64,000 nucleotides of DNA, from positions 310,001-374,000 of the forward strand of contig JAFLTW010000001.1 in assembly GCA_022509085.1 (NCBI GenBank), in the 5' to 3' direction. The notes below the pieces were generated by a model that was given only the letters and a program-made list of their open reading frames with translations, searched no databases and was not told the DNA's origin. The position numbers and the translations under genes are program-made. This document shows, piece by piece, positions 17,797 through 25,690 of this stretch. The DNA is from Muribaculaceae bacterium. Its GTDB lineage: Bacteria; Bacteroidota; Bacteroidia; Bacteroidales; Muribaculaceae. Numbering within the stretch: position 1 is the stretch's first letter; the number at the start of each line of letters is the position of its first letter.

Positions 17797-18114
17797 ATGG
17801 CACTTCAATTCACAGACCAGACTGCTAAGGAAGCCATCGCTTCCGGCAAACCCGTAGTAATCGACTTTTGGGCCACTTGGTGCGGCCCCTGCATCAAACT
17901 CGGTCCCGCTGTAGAGGAACTGGCCGAGAAATATGGCGACAAGGCCATGATCGGCAAACTCAATATCGATGAAAACGACGAGGTGGCAAGCGAAAACCGC
18001 GTCCGGAATATCCCTACCGTCCTCTTCTTTAAGGATGGCGAGGTGAAAGACCGCAGTGTAGGTCTCGTAAGCCTCAGCGCCCTGGAGGAGAAACTCCTCG
18101 CGCTCCTCGGCTAA
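17797..18114 (+). CDS. trxA: Thioredoxin
   Basis: 105 residues, standard thioredoxin length without signal peptide, so cytoplasmic. The redox site is W28-C-G-P-C32 in FWATWCGPC and the cis-proline is in NIPTVLFF. It reduces disulfides in proteins such as ribonucleotide reductase, drawing electrons from thioredoxin reductase. A near-consensus TATAACTTTA box lies in the 30-base gap upstream. It is convergent with the NlpC/P60 gene 33 bases away. Confidence 0.94.
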   Translation: MALQFTDQTAKEAIASGKPVVIDFWATWCGPCIKLGPAVEELAEKYGDKAMIGKLNIDENDEVASENRVRNIPTVLFFKDGEVKDRSVGLVSLSALEEKLLALLG

Positions 18115-18147
18115 GCGGAATCTTCAACGAAAGTTTTGCGGCGGGTG

Positions 18148-18702
18148 TCAGTGTCTCATACACGGCACCCGTCCATATTTCTGGAAGTGGGTCTTGTAAT
18201 AGTCCGTCTCCATGCTCGACACCACTACCCCATGGCTCGAGGCGTGGATAAACTGCTTTTCGTCGATCATTATCCCCACATGGTTGATTTTTGACCCCTT
18301 GTTGGTGATGAAAAACACGAGGTCGCCCGGCTTCACCTGGCGTTCCTTTATCTCTTCGCAAAATTCAGCCTGCTTGGCCGAGTTACGCGGCAGTTTGCAT
18401 CCTATAGTCTGCTCATACACCACCATCACCATTCCGCTGCAGTCGGTGCCCTTCCCCTTGTCCTGTTTTCCGAAGACGTAGGGAGTCTCGAGCCATTTGA
18501 ACGCCTCGTCTACCACCCTTAGCTCATCACCCGCCAGGCTCCGCTCCACATCCTTCTCAATCTGATGCTCCACCTTAAGCCGCTCGGCCTTCGTCATCCC
18601 GCGCCTCACCGAACGCCGATGTGAAGAACACCCCGTAAGCAGAACCGCAAGGGAAAACACAATAATAAGGTATGAATGGGGTCTTGATCCTGATGTTCGC
18701 AT
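18148..18702 (-). CDS. NlpC/P60 family lipoprotein endopeptidase
   Basis: About 184 residues from the ATG at 18702 (MRTSGSRPHS); the longer track start at 18747 would put charged and aromatic residues before the signal peptide. Lipobox is LLTGC, predicting a lipid-anchored envelope protein. The NlpC/P60 catalytic residues are visible: Cys in GTDCSGMVM, His in INHVGIMI, and a third polar residue in FIHASS. Such enzymes cleave gamma-D-Glu-diaminopimelate bonds in peptidoglycan. A TAATTTTG-like box lies at 18711-18718 on this strand, very close to the start. Confidence 0.88.
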   Translation of the reverse strand: MRTSGSRPHSYLIIVFSLAVLLTGCSSHRRSVRRGMTKAERLKVEHQIEKDVERSLAGDELRVVDEAFKWLETPYVFGKQDKGKGTDCSGMVMVVYEQTIGCKLPRNSAKQAEFCEEIKERQVKPGDLVFFITNKGSKINHVGIMIDEKQFIHASSHGVVVSSMETDYYKTHFQKYGRVPCMRH

Positions 18703-18749
18703 TCCGATTACAAAATTATATAAAATTGGATAAAAAAACTTCATCAAAT

Positions 18750-18780
18750 TTGGTCAATTAAAAAAGAAATTGTAATTTTG
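18750..18780 (+). promoter_or_regulatory. Promoter of tRNA-Gln
   Basis: TTG at 18750-18752, 20-base spacer, TAATTTTG at 18773-18780; the tRNA begins 32 bases downstream. Confidence 0.78.
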
Positions 18781-18812
18781 CATCGTCTTTCAGAGGAAAG
18801 GCATCCCGACAT

Positions 18813-18883
18813 TGCCTTGTGGTGTAATGGTAGCACGCAGGTTTCTGGCACCTTTAGTGAGGGTTCGAATCCTTCCAAGGCAA
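18813..18883 (+). tRNA. tRNA-Gln(CTG)
   Basis: 71 nt without encoded CCA. Acceptor stem TGCCTTG pairs with CAAGGCA; D-arm region GTGTAATGGTAGCAC; anticodon loop TTCTGGC gives CTG at positions 34-36; T-arm GAGGG-TTCGAAT-CCTTC. The anticodon stem CAGGT/ACCTT has one mismatch at its outer pair. Monocistronic with its own promoter and a terminator at 18928. Confidence 0.9.
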
Positions 18884-18927
18884 CTTATAGAATTATGCAA
18901 CAATAAGTTATTTGTTAAGAACGCTTC

Positions 18928-18966
18928 AAGCGGTGTCTCTTGTGATTAAGAAACACCGCTTATTTT
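18928..18966 (+). terminator. Terminator after tRNA-Gln
   Basis: AAGCGGTGT paired with ACACCGCTT around a 16-base loop, followed by ATTTTTATTT. It lies 45 bases after the tRNA. Confidence 0.75.
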
Positions 18967-19132
18967 TATTTATGGTAAGCCTCTTATTTTTTTGCCTGCG
19001 TTCTCAAACTTTTGACTGCTAAAGAGTGTTTATTTTATATAAAATCCACAAATTGGATTTAAGCCATATAAACGGACTTAATCCATAAACGGGAAAAATA
19101 TATAACGGAATAAACCTAAAAAACTCAATACA

Positions 19133-19705
19133 ATGGAAAACTCTAATTCTCTTTACAACTTCAAGAAGCTTTGGTGGATTCCTCTCATCACTGGACTCTT
19201 CTTCATCGGCTTCGGCGTGTGGTGTCTCTGCGACCCCGGCGACTCACTGAAAATACTTGCCTACATCCTTGCCGGCACAATCGGTGCAGTGGGTGTCTTC
19301 AACGTGCTCTACTCCATCTGGGCAGCCAATGAATCAAACGGCTGGGGCTGGGTGGCAGCAGGAGGCGTGGTGGAAATACTTTTCTCCATTTTCCTCTTCT
19401 TTATCCCCGGACCCATCCTCACGTGGATTTTCGTCTACGGCGTGGGCTTCTATATCATCTTCATGGGTATTTTCGCATTCTTTGACGCATTTATGAGACG
19501 CTATTCCAAAGGCTGGCTCCTTTTCTCCCTGCTGCTTCTTGCAGCCACAATCGCCTTCGCTCTCATCTTTATCCTCGCCCCCGTCACCCCCGGTGTGATC
19601 GGATGGCTCTGGATCGGTATCTCCTTTATCTGCTTCGGTGTTTACCGCATCTTGCTCGCATGCAGAGTGCATGAACTCAAGAAGGAAGAAGGCGACGACG
19701 AATAA
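19133..19705 (+). CDS. HdeD/DUF308-type membrane protein
   Basis: 190 residues with six regularly spaced hydrophobic segments in three pairs (LWWIPLITGLFFIGFGVWCL; LAYILAGTIGAVGVFNVLY; GWVAAGGVVEILFSIFLFF and so on), the repeat architecture of DUF308/HdeD proteins. HdeD in enterobacteria is linked to acid resistance; function here is unknown. The C-terminus HELKKEEGDDE is strongly charged and cytosolic. Monocistronic, between the tRNA-Gln terminator and its own terminator; no consensus promoter was seen in the 250-base leader. Confidence 0.8.
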   Translation: MENSNSLYNFKKLWWIPLITGLFFIGFGVWCLCDPGDSLKILAYILAGTIGAVGVFNVLYSIWAANESNGWGWVAAGGVVEILFSIFLFFIPGPILTWIFVYGVGFYIIFMGIFAFFDAFMRRYSKGWLLFSLLLLAATIAFALIFILAPVTPGVIGWLWIGISFICFGVYRILLACRVHELKKEEGDDE

Positions 19706-19724
19706 ATCTGACAGTCAAACGAAT

Positions 19725-19755
19725 AAAGGGAGTCTCTGATTGACTCCCTTTTTAG
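19725..19755 (+). terminator. Terminator after the DUF308 gene
   Basis: AAAGGGAGTC, loop of 7, GACTCCCTTT followed by TTTA; 10-bp stem with T run. Confidence 0.88.
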
Positions 19756-19787
19756 TTGCCTTTTTAATATTTTTTTAATAAACCGAA

Positions 19788-19804
19788 TTGGCACAGTCTT
19801 TGTT
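19788..19804 (+). promoter_or_regulatory. Sigma-54-like promoter of dnaK
   Basis: TTGGCAC-AGTCT-TTGTT. The -24 GG (19790-19791) and -12 GT (19802-19803) are 12 bases apart, as in the RpoN consensus TTGGCACN5TTGCW with one change (C to T). No TAnnTTTG box with TTG partner was seen in the 125 bases between the upstream terminator and dnaK, making this the best candidate start signal. Confidence 0.6.
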
Positions 19805-19880
19805 AATACTACAAAAGTAAGAGGCCAACACCTCATAACAAAACTTAAATAAGGAAACTTTAACTTAAATTATTAATATC

Positions 19881-21776
19881 ATGGGAAAGATAATTGGTAT
19901 CGACTTAGGTACGACGAACTCCTGCGTGGCAGTTCTCGAGGGTAAAGACCCCGTTGTAATACCTAATAATGAAGGGCGAAACACCACGCCTTCCGTAGTG
20001 GCATTTGTCGACGGTGGCGAACGCAAGGTTGGCGACCCCGCAAAACGTCAGGCTGTAACCAACCCCACACGCACCATCTACTCCATCAAGCGTTTCATGG
20101 GCGAGAAGTGCGACCAGGTTACCGACGAAATCAAACGTGTACCTTACAAGGTAGTTTGCCAGAACGATATTCCTAAAGTAGACATCGACGGCCGCGACTA
20201 TACGCCGCAGGAAATCTCCGCGATGATTCTTCAGAAGATGAAGAAGACGGCCGAAGATTATCTGGGCCAGCAGGTTACGGAAGCCGTAATCACAGTGCCC
20301 GCATATTTCGACGACTCTCAGCGTCAGGCCACTAAGGAAGCCGGCGAAATCGCCGGACTGAAGGTGCGCCGTATCATCAACGAGCCTACGGCCGCAGCCC
20401 TTGCCTACGGACTTGACAAGAGCACCAAGGAACAGAAGATCGCTGTATTCGACCTCGGTGGCGGTACGTTCGATATCTCCATCCTTGAGCTCGGCGACGG
20501 CGTGTTTGAGGTTAAGTCGACCAACGGCGACACCCACCTCGGTGGCGACGACTTCGACAATGTCATCATCGACTGGCTTGCCGACGAGTTTAACAAGGAT
20601 GAGGGCATGGACCTCCGCCAGGATCCTATGGCTATGCAGCGTCTTAAGGAAGCTGCCGAAAAGGCCAAGATTGAGCTCTCGAGCTCCACTTCCACCGAAA
20701 TCAACCTCCCCTACATCACGGCCAACCAGACGGGTCCGAAACACCTTGTAAAGACCCTCACCCGCGCCAAATTCGAGCAGCTTGCCCATAAGCTCATCGA
20801 TGCCGTGCAGGCTCCGTGTATGAAGGCTCTCGAGGATGCCAAGCTTACAGCAGCCGAGATCGATGAGGTAATCCTCGTAGGCGGCTCCACCCGTATCCCG
20901 GCAATCCAGGACAAGGTAAAGGAAATCTTCGGTAAGGAACCCAACAAGGGTGTCAACCCCGACGAGGTTGTGGCCATCGGCGCAGCCATCCAGGGCGGTG
21001 TCCTCAGCGGCGATGTGAAAGACGTTCTTCTTCTCGACGTCGTGCCCCTTTCAATCGGTATCGAGACAATGGGCAACGTGATGACGAAGATGATCGAGGC
21101 CAACACCACAATTCCTACCCGCAAGAGCGAGGTATTCTCAACGGCTGCCGACAACCAGCCCGAGGTAACAGTCCGTGTACTCCAGGGCGAGCGTCCTATG
21201 GCTCCCGACAACAAGCTCCTCGGCGAGTTCAACCTTACCGGCATCAACCCCGCTCCGCGTGGTGTGCCCCAGATTGAGGTAACCTTCGAGGTAGACGCCA
21301 ACGGTATACTTAACGTAACGGCTAAGGATAAGGCCACCGGTAAGGAACAGTCAATCCGTATCGAGGCATCCAGCGGACTCACCGAAGAGGAGATCAACCG
21401 TATGCGTGAGGAAGCAAAGGCCAACGAGGCAGCCGACAAGGCAGCCAAGGAAAGAGCCGACAAGCTCAACCGCGCCGACAGCGTGATCTTCCAGACCGAG
21501 CGTCAACTCAACGAGCTCGGCGACAAGATTCCGGCAGACCGCAAAGCAGCCATCGAGGTAGCCCTCGACCGTCTGAAAGAGGTTCACAAGAACCAGCTCA
21601 TCGAAGATATCGACTCCGCCGAGAAGGCCGTGCAGGACGCATTCCAGGCAGCAGCCCAGGACATCGCCGCAGCACAGCAGGCAGGTGCGCAGGCCGGTCC
21701 TCAGCCCGGTGCAGGCGCCCAGCCCAACCCCGACGAGAAAGACATCACCGATGTCGACTTCGAAGAAGTAAAATAA
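19881..21776 (+). CDS. dnaK: Molecular chaperone DnaK (Hsp70)
   Basis: 631 residues, full length. The N-terminal ATPase has [32 protein letters not shown] and [11 protein letters not shown]; the substrate-binding domain starts near residue 385 and is followed by the helical lid and a Gln/Ala/Pro-rich tail ending [14 protein letters not shown], close to the EEVK-type end of bacterial DnaK. It refolds and holds unfolded cytoplasmic proteins with DnaJ and GrpE, neither of which is adjacent. Single-gene unit with a sigma-54-like promoter and a strong terminator. Confidence 0.97.
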   Translation: MGKIIGIDLGTTNSCVAVLEGKDPVVIPNNEGRNTTPSVVAFVDGGERKVGDPAKRQAVTNPTRTIYSIKRFMGEKCDQVTDEIKRVPYKVVCQNDIPKVDIDGRDYTPQEISAMILQKMKKTAEDYLGQQVTEAVITVPAYFDDSQRQATKEAGEIAGLKVRRIINEPTAAALAYGLDKSTKEQKIAVFDLGGGTFDISILELGDGVFEVKSTNGDTHLGGDDFDNVIIDWLADEFNKDEGMDLRQDPMAMQRLKEAAEKAKIELSSSTSTEINLPYITANQTGPKHLVKTLTRAKFEQLAHKLIDAVQAPCMKALEDAKLTAAEIDEVILVGGSTRIPAIQDKVKEIFGKEPNKGVNPDEVVAIGAAIQGGVLSGDVKDVLLLDVVPLSIGIETMGNVMTKMIEANTTIPTRKSEVFSTAADNQPEVTVRVLQGERPMAPDNKLLGEFNLTGINPAPRGVPQIEVTFEVDANGILNVTAKDKATGKEQSIRIEASSGLTEEEINRMREEAKANEAADKAAKERADKLNRADSVIFQTERQLNELGDKIPADRKAAIEVALDRLKEVHKNQLIEDIDSAEKAVQDAFQAAAQDIAAAQQAGAQAGPQPGAGAQPNPDEKDITDVDFEEVK

Positions 21777-21809
21777 CCCTCCGATAAGAAACTTATCAAC
21801 ATAACGCGC

Positions 21810-21843
21810 AAGGAGTGTAATCTAACCGATTACACTCCTTTTG
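21810..21843. terminator. Bidirectional terminator between dnaK and the esterase gene
   Basis: AAGGAGTGTAATC, loop TAACC, GATTACACTCCTT followed by TTG; a perfect 13-bp stem with A and T runs on either side, serving both convergent genes. Confidence 0.92.
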
Positions 21844-21867
21844 TTATTACCGTATCAATTATTTCAA

Positions 21868-22512
21868 TTATTTTATTATGATCTTTTTGTCTCTGAGCAA
21901 AATGCCTTCAAGTATGTCAAATAGATGCTGCATACCGGCATCTCGGCACTGATGACCGAAGTCGTCAACAATCATCAGACGCTCTGCGTCCATTACAGGC
22001 CGTAGCATATCGATATGCCGCGTTCCAATAAGTTCATCCTGCGTGGAACATAGTGCATAGAGCCGATTGAGTTTCTTCTTGACTTCGCCAAGCGTATCGT
22101 ATTTCGAATACCTGTCAAGCACTTCCTGCGTTAGAGTGTAAGTCTGCTCGCCGTCAAGGCGATTGCAGAAATATTGCTGCGGCTGATTGAGCCATCTCCC
22201 GAGTGTGACGTAGGGCTCCGTTGACGGATTGACAACAACAAGCTTTGCGTCATGACTATCGCACATCAACGTCATCCATCCCCCAAGCGACGTACCGATG
22301 ATTATTTCAGGTCGCTCACGCTTTATTATCTCGTTAAGGATTGCGAGCGATTTGTCGGGGTCGGCGTCAAGTTCCGGAGCTATTACTCGATAAAGACCCT
22401 TGAAATGGTCTTGAAGCTGCTTATGTTTTGATCCGTTCGCGCCCGACAAAAAACCATGCACATACATCATCACAGGCAACTCATCCCTCTTGTTTTCTAC
22501 CTCTGTCTTCAT
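21868..22512 (-). CDS. YqiA/YcfP-type alpha/beta hydrolase
   Basis: 214 residues. YVHGFLSGANGSKHKQLQDHF at the start and the nucleophile elbow GTSLGGWM are typical of the YqiA/YcfP (UPF0227) esterase family; the late FGHQC histidine completes the Ser-Asp-His set, with D likely in TQDELIG. No signal peptide, so cytoplasmic. The family has weak esterase activity on short acyl substrates and no firm physiological role. It begins the accessory region and is followed upstream by a GIY-YIG gene on the same strand with a 41-base gap. Confidence 0.8.
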   Translation of the reverse strand: MKTEVENKRDELPVMMYVHGFLSGANGSKHKQLQDHFKGLYRVIAPELDADPDKSLAILNEIIKRERPEIIIGTSLGGWMTLMCDSHDAKLVVVNPSTEPYVTLGRWLNQPQQYFCNRLDGEQTYTLTQEVLDRYSKYDTLGEVKKKLNRLYALCSTQDELIGTRHIDMLRPVMDAERLMIVDDFGHQCRDAGMQHLFDILEGILLRDKKIIIK

Positions 22513-22553
22513 ATATATTTGTATATAATGTTATGATTGCACGGCATTCGTTA

Positions 22554-23456
22554 CTATATCTTATTAGCCCACTCAACACATTTTTTCCGTGCCGCTTTAA
22601 GTGCCTTACTGGGTGTAGGATTGTGGGTTATATTCAGTAACGGCTCGTATTTTCCAATCAGAGCTTTTTCCATTTCATTTAGTTCACCCGGATTAACCTC
22701 TATGAAGTTTACCAAAAGAGAGGCTCTCATCCATTCAATAATCTTTCGAGTATCATCTTCACTGAATCTGTAGTTCTTTTTGTTCTTTTTGTCAGCCAAG
22801 GAGCCCTTAGGGGGAAGAAAACCCAGAATTGCTCCAATACTTCTAAAGAAAGTGGCCGCCTTATGGTGATTCAGTTCTTCTTCCCAAAGCCTTTCTCTTA
22901 ATGATACAGAGGCTTTTCCAATATAGATTATGCCATCCCCATCCTCTCTTATTTTACCGAATTCCTTAGGAAGGGTAACTCCTTTACGTAACATAATACA
23001 ATATAAGCCGGGCCTATTTGGTATTTCCGAACCGTTTTTTAGTTCATCGATTTCAAAAAACTTTCCACCGATAAGATTCTCTTCAATATCTTCTGAACCT
23101 TCGTTATGAGCAGACACTCGATTGGTATATGCTTGTTTGAAGGGAGATTGTGGGGTGGAGCGGGGAAGCGAATCATGCGTGCAATACGAATCGTTAAAGT
23201 TATAAATCATATTTATCACGCTTGATTCGGCACTGTTAAGTTTGTTACCCTTTATTTGGGCTAACCGTTCTTTAAGACAGACCTTGTCACATGGTAGTAC
23301 AATCGAGCCGTTGACCAAAAATTCGTCAGCGTCTCTCATATACTCCCATACTCTTTTTAATGCGTTTTTTCTGATGTTGGGATTTTTCAGTCCCCGGGAA
23401 TCTAATTCTGCAAAAATCAGTTCAGTAATTTCTAATGGTGTCATATCATTATACAT
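22554..23456 (-). CDS. GIY-YIG domain nuclease-like protein
   Basis: 300 residues, AT-rich. Residues about 145-290 form a GIY-YIG fold: PGLYCIML and IIYIGKASVSLRERL supply the GIY and YIG elements and the catalytic arginine, and NEMEKALIGKYEPLLNITHNP gives the metal-binding glutamate and the PxxN tail. The N-terminal 130 residues (helical, with ELIFAELDSRGLKNPNIRKNALKRVWEYM) are not recognised and may bind DNA. An alternative start is M5 at 23444. Stand-alone GIY-YIG proteins of this type are often in mobile or defence regions; the role here is unknown. Confidence 0.75.
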   Translation of the reverse strand: MYNDMTPLEITELIFAELDSRGLKNPNIRKNALKRVWEYMRDADEFLVNGSIVLPCDKVCLKERLAQIKGNKLNSAESSVINMIYNFNDSYCTHDSLPRSTPQSPFKQAYTNRVSAHNEGSEDIEENLIGGKFFEIDELKNGSEIPNRPGLYCIMLRKGVTLPKEFGKIREDGDGIIYIGKASVSLRERLWEEELNHHKAATFFRSIGAILGFLPPKGSLADKKNKKNYRFSEDDTRKIIEWMRASLLVNFIEVNPGELNEMEKALIGKYEPLLNITHNPTPSKALKAARKKCVEWANKI

Positions 23457-23467
23457 AAAAATTTGTA

Positions 23468-23809
23468 CTATTCGTCTTGGAAGTCGAATATTTCGGGGTC
23501 AAACCGTAATTCATCCTCCGGATCGTCCAGATAGTCGTCGAGACGGTCGTTATATTCATCCTCGGCATTGGTAGTTTTCAAATTATTGTCATAGTGGAAA
23601 CCTGAGGGCTGATAGCCTGACGTTTCCTTCTCTTTCACCAGCTCTACCCTATCAGAGTCATATTCAGGCACTGTTTTGCCGGAAGTAGACGTTTCGCTAT
23701 CGGTCTTCGGCGTGCAACACATTAAAAATATGCATCCCACCACATAGAGGAGCCTGCATACCGAAATCTTTCCCACTCCTTTACTGATTCCTTTCCAATG
23801 CCTTTTCAT
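23468..23809 (-). CDS. Small acidic lipoprotein, unknown
   Basis: 113 residues from the ATG at 23809 (MKRHWKGISKG); the track start at 23827 is 18 bases longer. A hydrophobic segment RLLYVVGCIFLMCC ends in a lipobox-like LMCC, predicting envelope anchoring, followed by a very acidic, disordered tail rich in Asp, Glu and Tyr. No family is recognised. The start lies 29 bases inside the upstream WYL gene, so translation is probably coupled to it. Confidence 0.55.
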   Translation of the reverse strand: MKRHWKGISKGVGKISVCRLLYVVGCIFLMCCTPKTDSETSTSGKTVPEYDSDRVELVKEKETSGYQPSGFHYDNNLKTTNAEDEYNDRLDDYLDDPEDELRFDPEIFDFQDE

Positions 23810-24692
23810 ATATCTTCCTGATTTCATGTTTCAAAGATTCAGGCTTTATCACTTTCAACGATTTACTACGAGAAAGGAGGGCCATGATGAAATCATTAGT
23901 TATGCGAATTTGTAGTCTTATTCTGAATTCTGACTCACTATCCACAAGCACCTCCTGTGAAGAATGTAACGGAGTCGTCTTCAAGAAACTTCCGTCTAAG
24001 GGTGAATAGGAAAGCTCCACCTCTTCTATCGGCTTCGATGGGTCGTCCCATATTCCGTAACTATGCATGAAGAGGTTTTTCGTCTCTATTGACTCATCTC
24101 TTTTAAATTTGCTGTCTGTGAGTTCAAGATTGGAGATACGGTCTATTCCAAAAGTTCTCAATTCATTTTTTTCATCAAGGCATACAAGATACCATAACCC
24201 TAAAGATTCTTTGAGGAAATAAGGTTTAACCGTTTTAAATATCTTCTTGTTGTCTTTTCTAACCAGAGTGTAGGAAAATCCAATCACCCAAGATTCTTTT
24301 ATTGCCGTAATAAGAGTAGGAATCTGGTCGCTTCCTTTGGGACGGTGATGCTCGGGAATAATATAACCCGCACTTTGCCTGTCGTCGCTGATTGAGGTCA
24401 AGAGATCAAAATTCATCAACAAATCTTTGTAGCGTATATCTCTATCCTCATCCGACTCGGAAATATAATAACCATACCCGCGTCGGTTTTTTATCACAAC
24501 GCCAAACATTTCTTCAATTTCCTTTATATCCCTCTGAATAGTTCTAAGAGTGAGCCCTACATCATAACCTCTTATAGCAATCTGGTTATTAACATAATAT
24601 ATCAAATCGTCGGACGGTACATATTTTTGTAGTCCCGACAATCGGTTGATGATAAGAATATAGCGAATCAATCGCCCCATTTTCTGTTTCAT
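23781..24692 (-). CDS. WYL-domain transcriptional regulator
   Basis: 303 residues. The N-terminal winged helix-turn-helix (DVGLTLRTIQRDIKEIEEMFGVVIKNRRGYGYYI, residues about 38-72) is followed by a WYL domain near residues 125-215 (WVIGFSYTLVRKDNKKIFKTVKPYFLKES and LWYLVCLDEKNELRTFGIDRI) and a C-terminal extension. WYL proteins sense small ligands or nucleic acid and often regulate defence and DNA-damage loci. It is divergent from the lipocalin-like gene and upstream of the small lipoprotein and GIY-YIG genes. A TAATTTTG box at 24697-24704 lies almost on the start; M5 at 24680 is an alternative start. Confidence 0.85.
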   Translation of the reverse strand: MKQKMGRLIRYILIINRLSGLQKYVPSDDLIYYVNNQIAIRGYDVGLTLRTIQRDIKEIEEMFGVVIKNRRGYGYYISESDEDRDIRYKDLLMNFDLLTSISDDRQSAGYIIPEHHRPKGSDQIPTLITAIKESWVIGFSYTLVRKDNKKIFKTVKPYFLKESLGLWYLVCLDEKNELRTFGIDRISNLELTDSKFKRDESIETKNLFMHSYGIWDDPSKPIEEVELSYSPLDGSFLKTTPLHSSQEVLVDSESEFRIRLQIRITNDFIMALLSRSKSLKVIKPESLKHEIRKIYEKALERNQ

Positions 24693-24768
24693 GATGCAAA
24701 ATTAATATCCCAAAACGACAATACATGTCGCTTTCAAAAAAAATCATATTTTTTTCAAAAAAAATTGT

Positions 24769-24806
24769 TTGACGACGCAAATTGACGCTTTGTCTTCATA
24801 ATTTTG
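24769..24806 (+). promoter_or_regulatory. Possible promoter and operator of the lipocalin-like gene
   Basis: TAATTTTG at 24799-24806 is a good -7 box, but no TTG stands at the usual distance. Two direct TTGACG hexamers (24769-24774 and 24782-24787) lie just upstream in the divergent region shared with the WYL regulator and could be its binding half-sites. Confidence 0.4.
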
Positions 24807-24832
24807 TCAAATAAAAACAAAAAATAATTATC

Positions 24833-25258
24833 ATGAAAAAAGGAAAGAATTATGCAATGGTTTGGAAGTGCATCTTTGCATTTTCATTAATTTTTATCCT
24901 CAACTCCTGTTCCGATGATAATGAACCGGAATCAGATTCTGGTGAAAGTGTGGTTGGACGATGGCAGAAATATCAAGTGATGGATTCTAACGGGGACTTC
25001 TCAGAAGGAGATCTTGATGAATTCTGGATATTCTATGCCGACGGTTCATTCAAAAACGAGGATAGCGGAAGCATAACCACAACGGGATATTATACCGTAG
25101 AAGGCAGTATGCTTAATATATTCTCCCATTCTACCAATGACCTGGAAGAAGAAGAAAACTTTTCAGGCAATTATGTAATTGAAGATGAATATATGACCTA
25201 TTCGTTTACAGACTTGAGGGATGGTGAAGAATTAACCATACGTTTCAAGAGAATGTAA
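24833..25258 (+). CDS. Lipocalin-like lipoprotein
   Basis: 141 residues. Signal peptide with lipobox FILNSCSDD, then VVGRWQKYQVMDSNGD, a beta-rich domain with GRW start and DEFWIFYADGSFK, resembling the lipocalin-like domains common in Bacteroidales lipoproteins, which are envelope proteins of mostly unknown ligand. It is AT-rich compared with core genes and divergent from the WYL regulator, which may control it. It ends in a terminator shared with the YolD gene. Confidence 0.7.
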   Translation: MKKGKNYAMVWKCIFAFSLIFILNSCSDDNEPESDSGESVVGRWQKYQVMDSNGDFSEGDLDEFWIFYADGSFKNEDSGSITTTGYYTVEGSMLNIFSHSTNDLEEEENFSGNYVIEDEYMTYSFTDLRDGEELTIRFKRM

Positions 25259-25265
25259 CGATCAC

Positions 25266-25290
25266 AAAAATCCTACACAGTAGGTTTTTA
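25266..25290. terminator. Bidirectional terminator
   Basis: AAAAATCCTAC, loop ACA, GTAGGTTTTTA: a short stem with A and T tracts on the two sides, between the convergent lipocalin-like and yolD-like genes. A palindrome AGAGTCTAGACTCT follows. Confidence 0.75.
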
Positions 25291-25294
25291 GAGT

Positions 25295-25690
25295 CTAGAC
25301 TCTAATGGAGATTTCGTAAATACTGCCAATCGGAATGATAGCGCCTGTATCAAGGGTCAGGAGGGAGTCTGCTTCAATTATCTTGGAAATTCTGCCTATA
25401 GTTGTGGTATACGTTCCTCCTGTTTTCGTCTTGTCCGGCACAAAATAAGTGACGGCAACAGTTTTATCATCGGCATACGCCTCTTGAATCTTCTTTGAAA
25501 TCTCCAACTTTTCCTCGTTGCTTAACTCTATACGGACATTGGTGATGCGTGCCGTCTCTGATATGGCGTCGTCATGACCCGACAGAGCAGCGAAAGGTGC
25601 AAACTGCGCTGCACGGTTTTCCATCGGCATCGGAGTCCGAAATGGCGACCGATAATGCGGAAGCTCTATGATATCATCATAATTCTCCAT
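25295..25690 (-). CDS. YolD-like protein
   Basis: 131 residues. The N-terminal RAAQFAPFAALSGHDDAI motif is the hallmark of YolD-like proteins, which in Firmicutes and Bacteroidetes accompany Y-family polymerases. The C-terminal half (TYTTTIGRISKIIEADSLLTLDTG) is a beta-rich domain as in the WYL/YolD-associated fold. The gene begins directly after the polymerase stop codon with no gap, so the two form one operon. The biochemical role is unproven; it probably assists lesion bypass. Confidence 0.85.
   Translation of the reverse strand: MENYDDIIELPHYRSPFRTPMPMENRAAQFAPFAALSGHDDAISETARITNVRIELSNEEKLEISKKIQEAYADDKTVAVTYFVPDKTKTGGTYTTTIGRISKIIEADSLLTLDTGAIIPIGSIYEISIRV

Noticed and set aside
24720-24780. 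Phase-variable homopolymer tract before the lipocalin-like gene
   Set aside because: Runs of A and T are interrupted by C and lie outside the -7 box; no tract long enough to argue for slippage control.
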